Shown here piece after piece: positions 63,165-64,000 of a stretch of DNA of 64,000 nt (position 1 is the first letter of the stretch; each line of letters starts with the position of its first letter). The notes under the pieces are model-generated. The model did no database searches. It worked only from the letters and a program-made list of their open reading frames with translations, and was not told where the DNA came from. The position numbers and the translations under genes were made by a program. The stretch comes from Cryptomeria japonica (taxonomy: Eukaryota; Streptophyta; Pinopsida; Cupressales; Cupressaceae). The stretch spans positions 647,500,468 through 647,564,467 of the forward strand of contig NC_081409.1 in NCBI RefSeq assembly GCF_030272615.1, written 5' to 3'.

Positions 63165-64000
63165 ATTTAATCAAATAGATGAATGTAAATTAATTAATTA
63201 AAATTTAATTAATAGGGGGAGTGTGGTTAAAATAAATATTTAAATATTCATTTAGGAAAGTGGTTAGATTTATACGTCTACAACAACCTAGAAGAAGGAG
63301 GGAGGTTGACTAAGGAAGAAATATGTCCCTACTACTAGGGAATGAATTCATGATATTCAAAATGATAATGATAAGGTTGAGGAAGGCGGTTGTCTACTTT
63401 TAGGATGAAAGAAGAAAGGAATCATCTCTTAAACCAAGAAAGAAGAAATAGCTAATCAAGCTGAGTAGGGTAATGGAAATCTCACCTACCCCATTCCCTT
63501 GGGAGACAAGAATAGCTAGACTACTCTATTTAGAAGATAGACAAAGAATATCTATATGAAGATAGACAAAGAATATCTATATGAGTGTCTCCCTATTGAG
63601 TCAACTATATTTAGTTCAGATGAGTCGAAAGGATATACCCCATTGCCTCCACGAGAAGAGATATATATTTGGGTGATATCATTTATGAACAATCGATAAA
63701 TAAAGACACTTTTGTGAAATCATCATGGTGTCAGGATAGGTAGAGAAAGAGTATCTCCTAGAGTTATCATACTTAATGGACACATACGTTGGATAATAGT
63801 TTATTGAGTAATAGTTGAGCACTTATATAGTAAAGTTGTGGTTGAGACTTTATTGATGTTAAAATGATGGTTGTCATTAGAACCTAGATGCTTGGGATGC
63901 TTGATTTATTAGATTGGTAATTATTCTAACTTGTCTTTTGTGAAAGATATTATTCTATGTCTATAGTGTACGAGGTAGGTACTATATGGATAGGAATTAT
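63165..64000 (-). mobile_element. Element H putative 5' LTR, continuation
   Basis: A/T-rich, with TTAATTAATTAAAATTTAATTAA at 63190-63214, continuing the TTTAATTAAA-rich sequence left of the LINE. A 28-bp phrase with AGATAGACAAAGAATATCTA is tandemly repeated at about 63536-63585. No gene recognised. Assignment to the H LTR is by continuity only. Confidence 0.35.

Overview
The window is plant nuclear DNA made almost entirely of transposable elements. I found no convincing cellular gene, no tRNA or rRNA, and no CRISPR array. The mix (SIRE/Maximus-like Ty1/copia, Tat-like and chromodomain Ty3/gypsy, a plant L1 LINE), the deep nesting and the heavy decay by stops and frameshifts suggest a very large, repeat-rich genome. 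A gymnosperm such as a conifer is my guess; nothing in the sequence proves the species.

Layout. The outermost layer appears to be one Tat-type gypsy element (H) on the minus strand, seen in five pieces: 3538-7221, 14973-18210, 38786-40411, 45997-49426 and 63152-64000. Read right to left it gives a putative 5' LTR (starting at 47103 and continuing past 63165), a primer-binding site at 47079-47096, a long leader, gag, protease, a G-patch-like segment, reverse transcriptase (RT) and two RNase H regions. Into it are inserted: Copia-1 (1-3537, + strand, only its 3' part visible); Copia-2 (7222-14972, +, both LTRs); Copia-4 (18211-38785, +), which itself contains gypsy-2 (19738-26531, +, a chromodomain element with a perfect 5-bp target duplication), a solo LTR (26839-27214) and Copia-3 (30855-37574, +); a Pol-less LTR element D (40412-45996, -); and a LINE (49427-63151, -) with a 13-bp target duplication.

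How the parts relate. Copia-1, -2, -3 and element D share an extended polypurine-tract region, a CATCAATG/CATTGATG inverted pair across the polypurine tract/LTR junction, and a C-tract near the LTR end, so they form one superfamily. Element D keeps only a coiled coil with four zinc knuckles and a long unrecognised ORF; it would need Pol from a relative to move. Every autonomous-type element carries inactivating changes: altered catalytic residues in the LINE RT, Copia-2 RT, Copia-3 and Copia-4 integrases and gypsy-2 protease, and large deletions in gypsy-2 RT and integrase.

Least explained parts: the ~343-bp direct duplication exactly abutting both ends of Copia-2; the ORF of element D; two arrays of a GYRCTA-type word in the H leader; and about 7 kb between the LINE ORF2 and its 3' end, holding a ~500-bp tandem repeat and a promoter-like GC-rich block.
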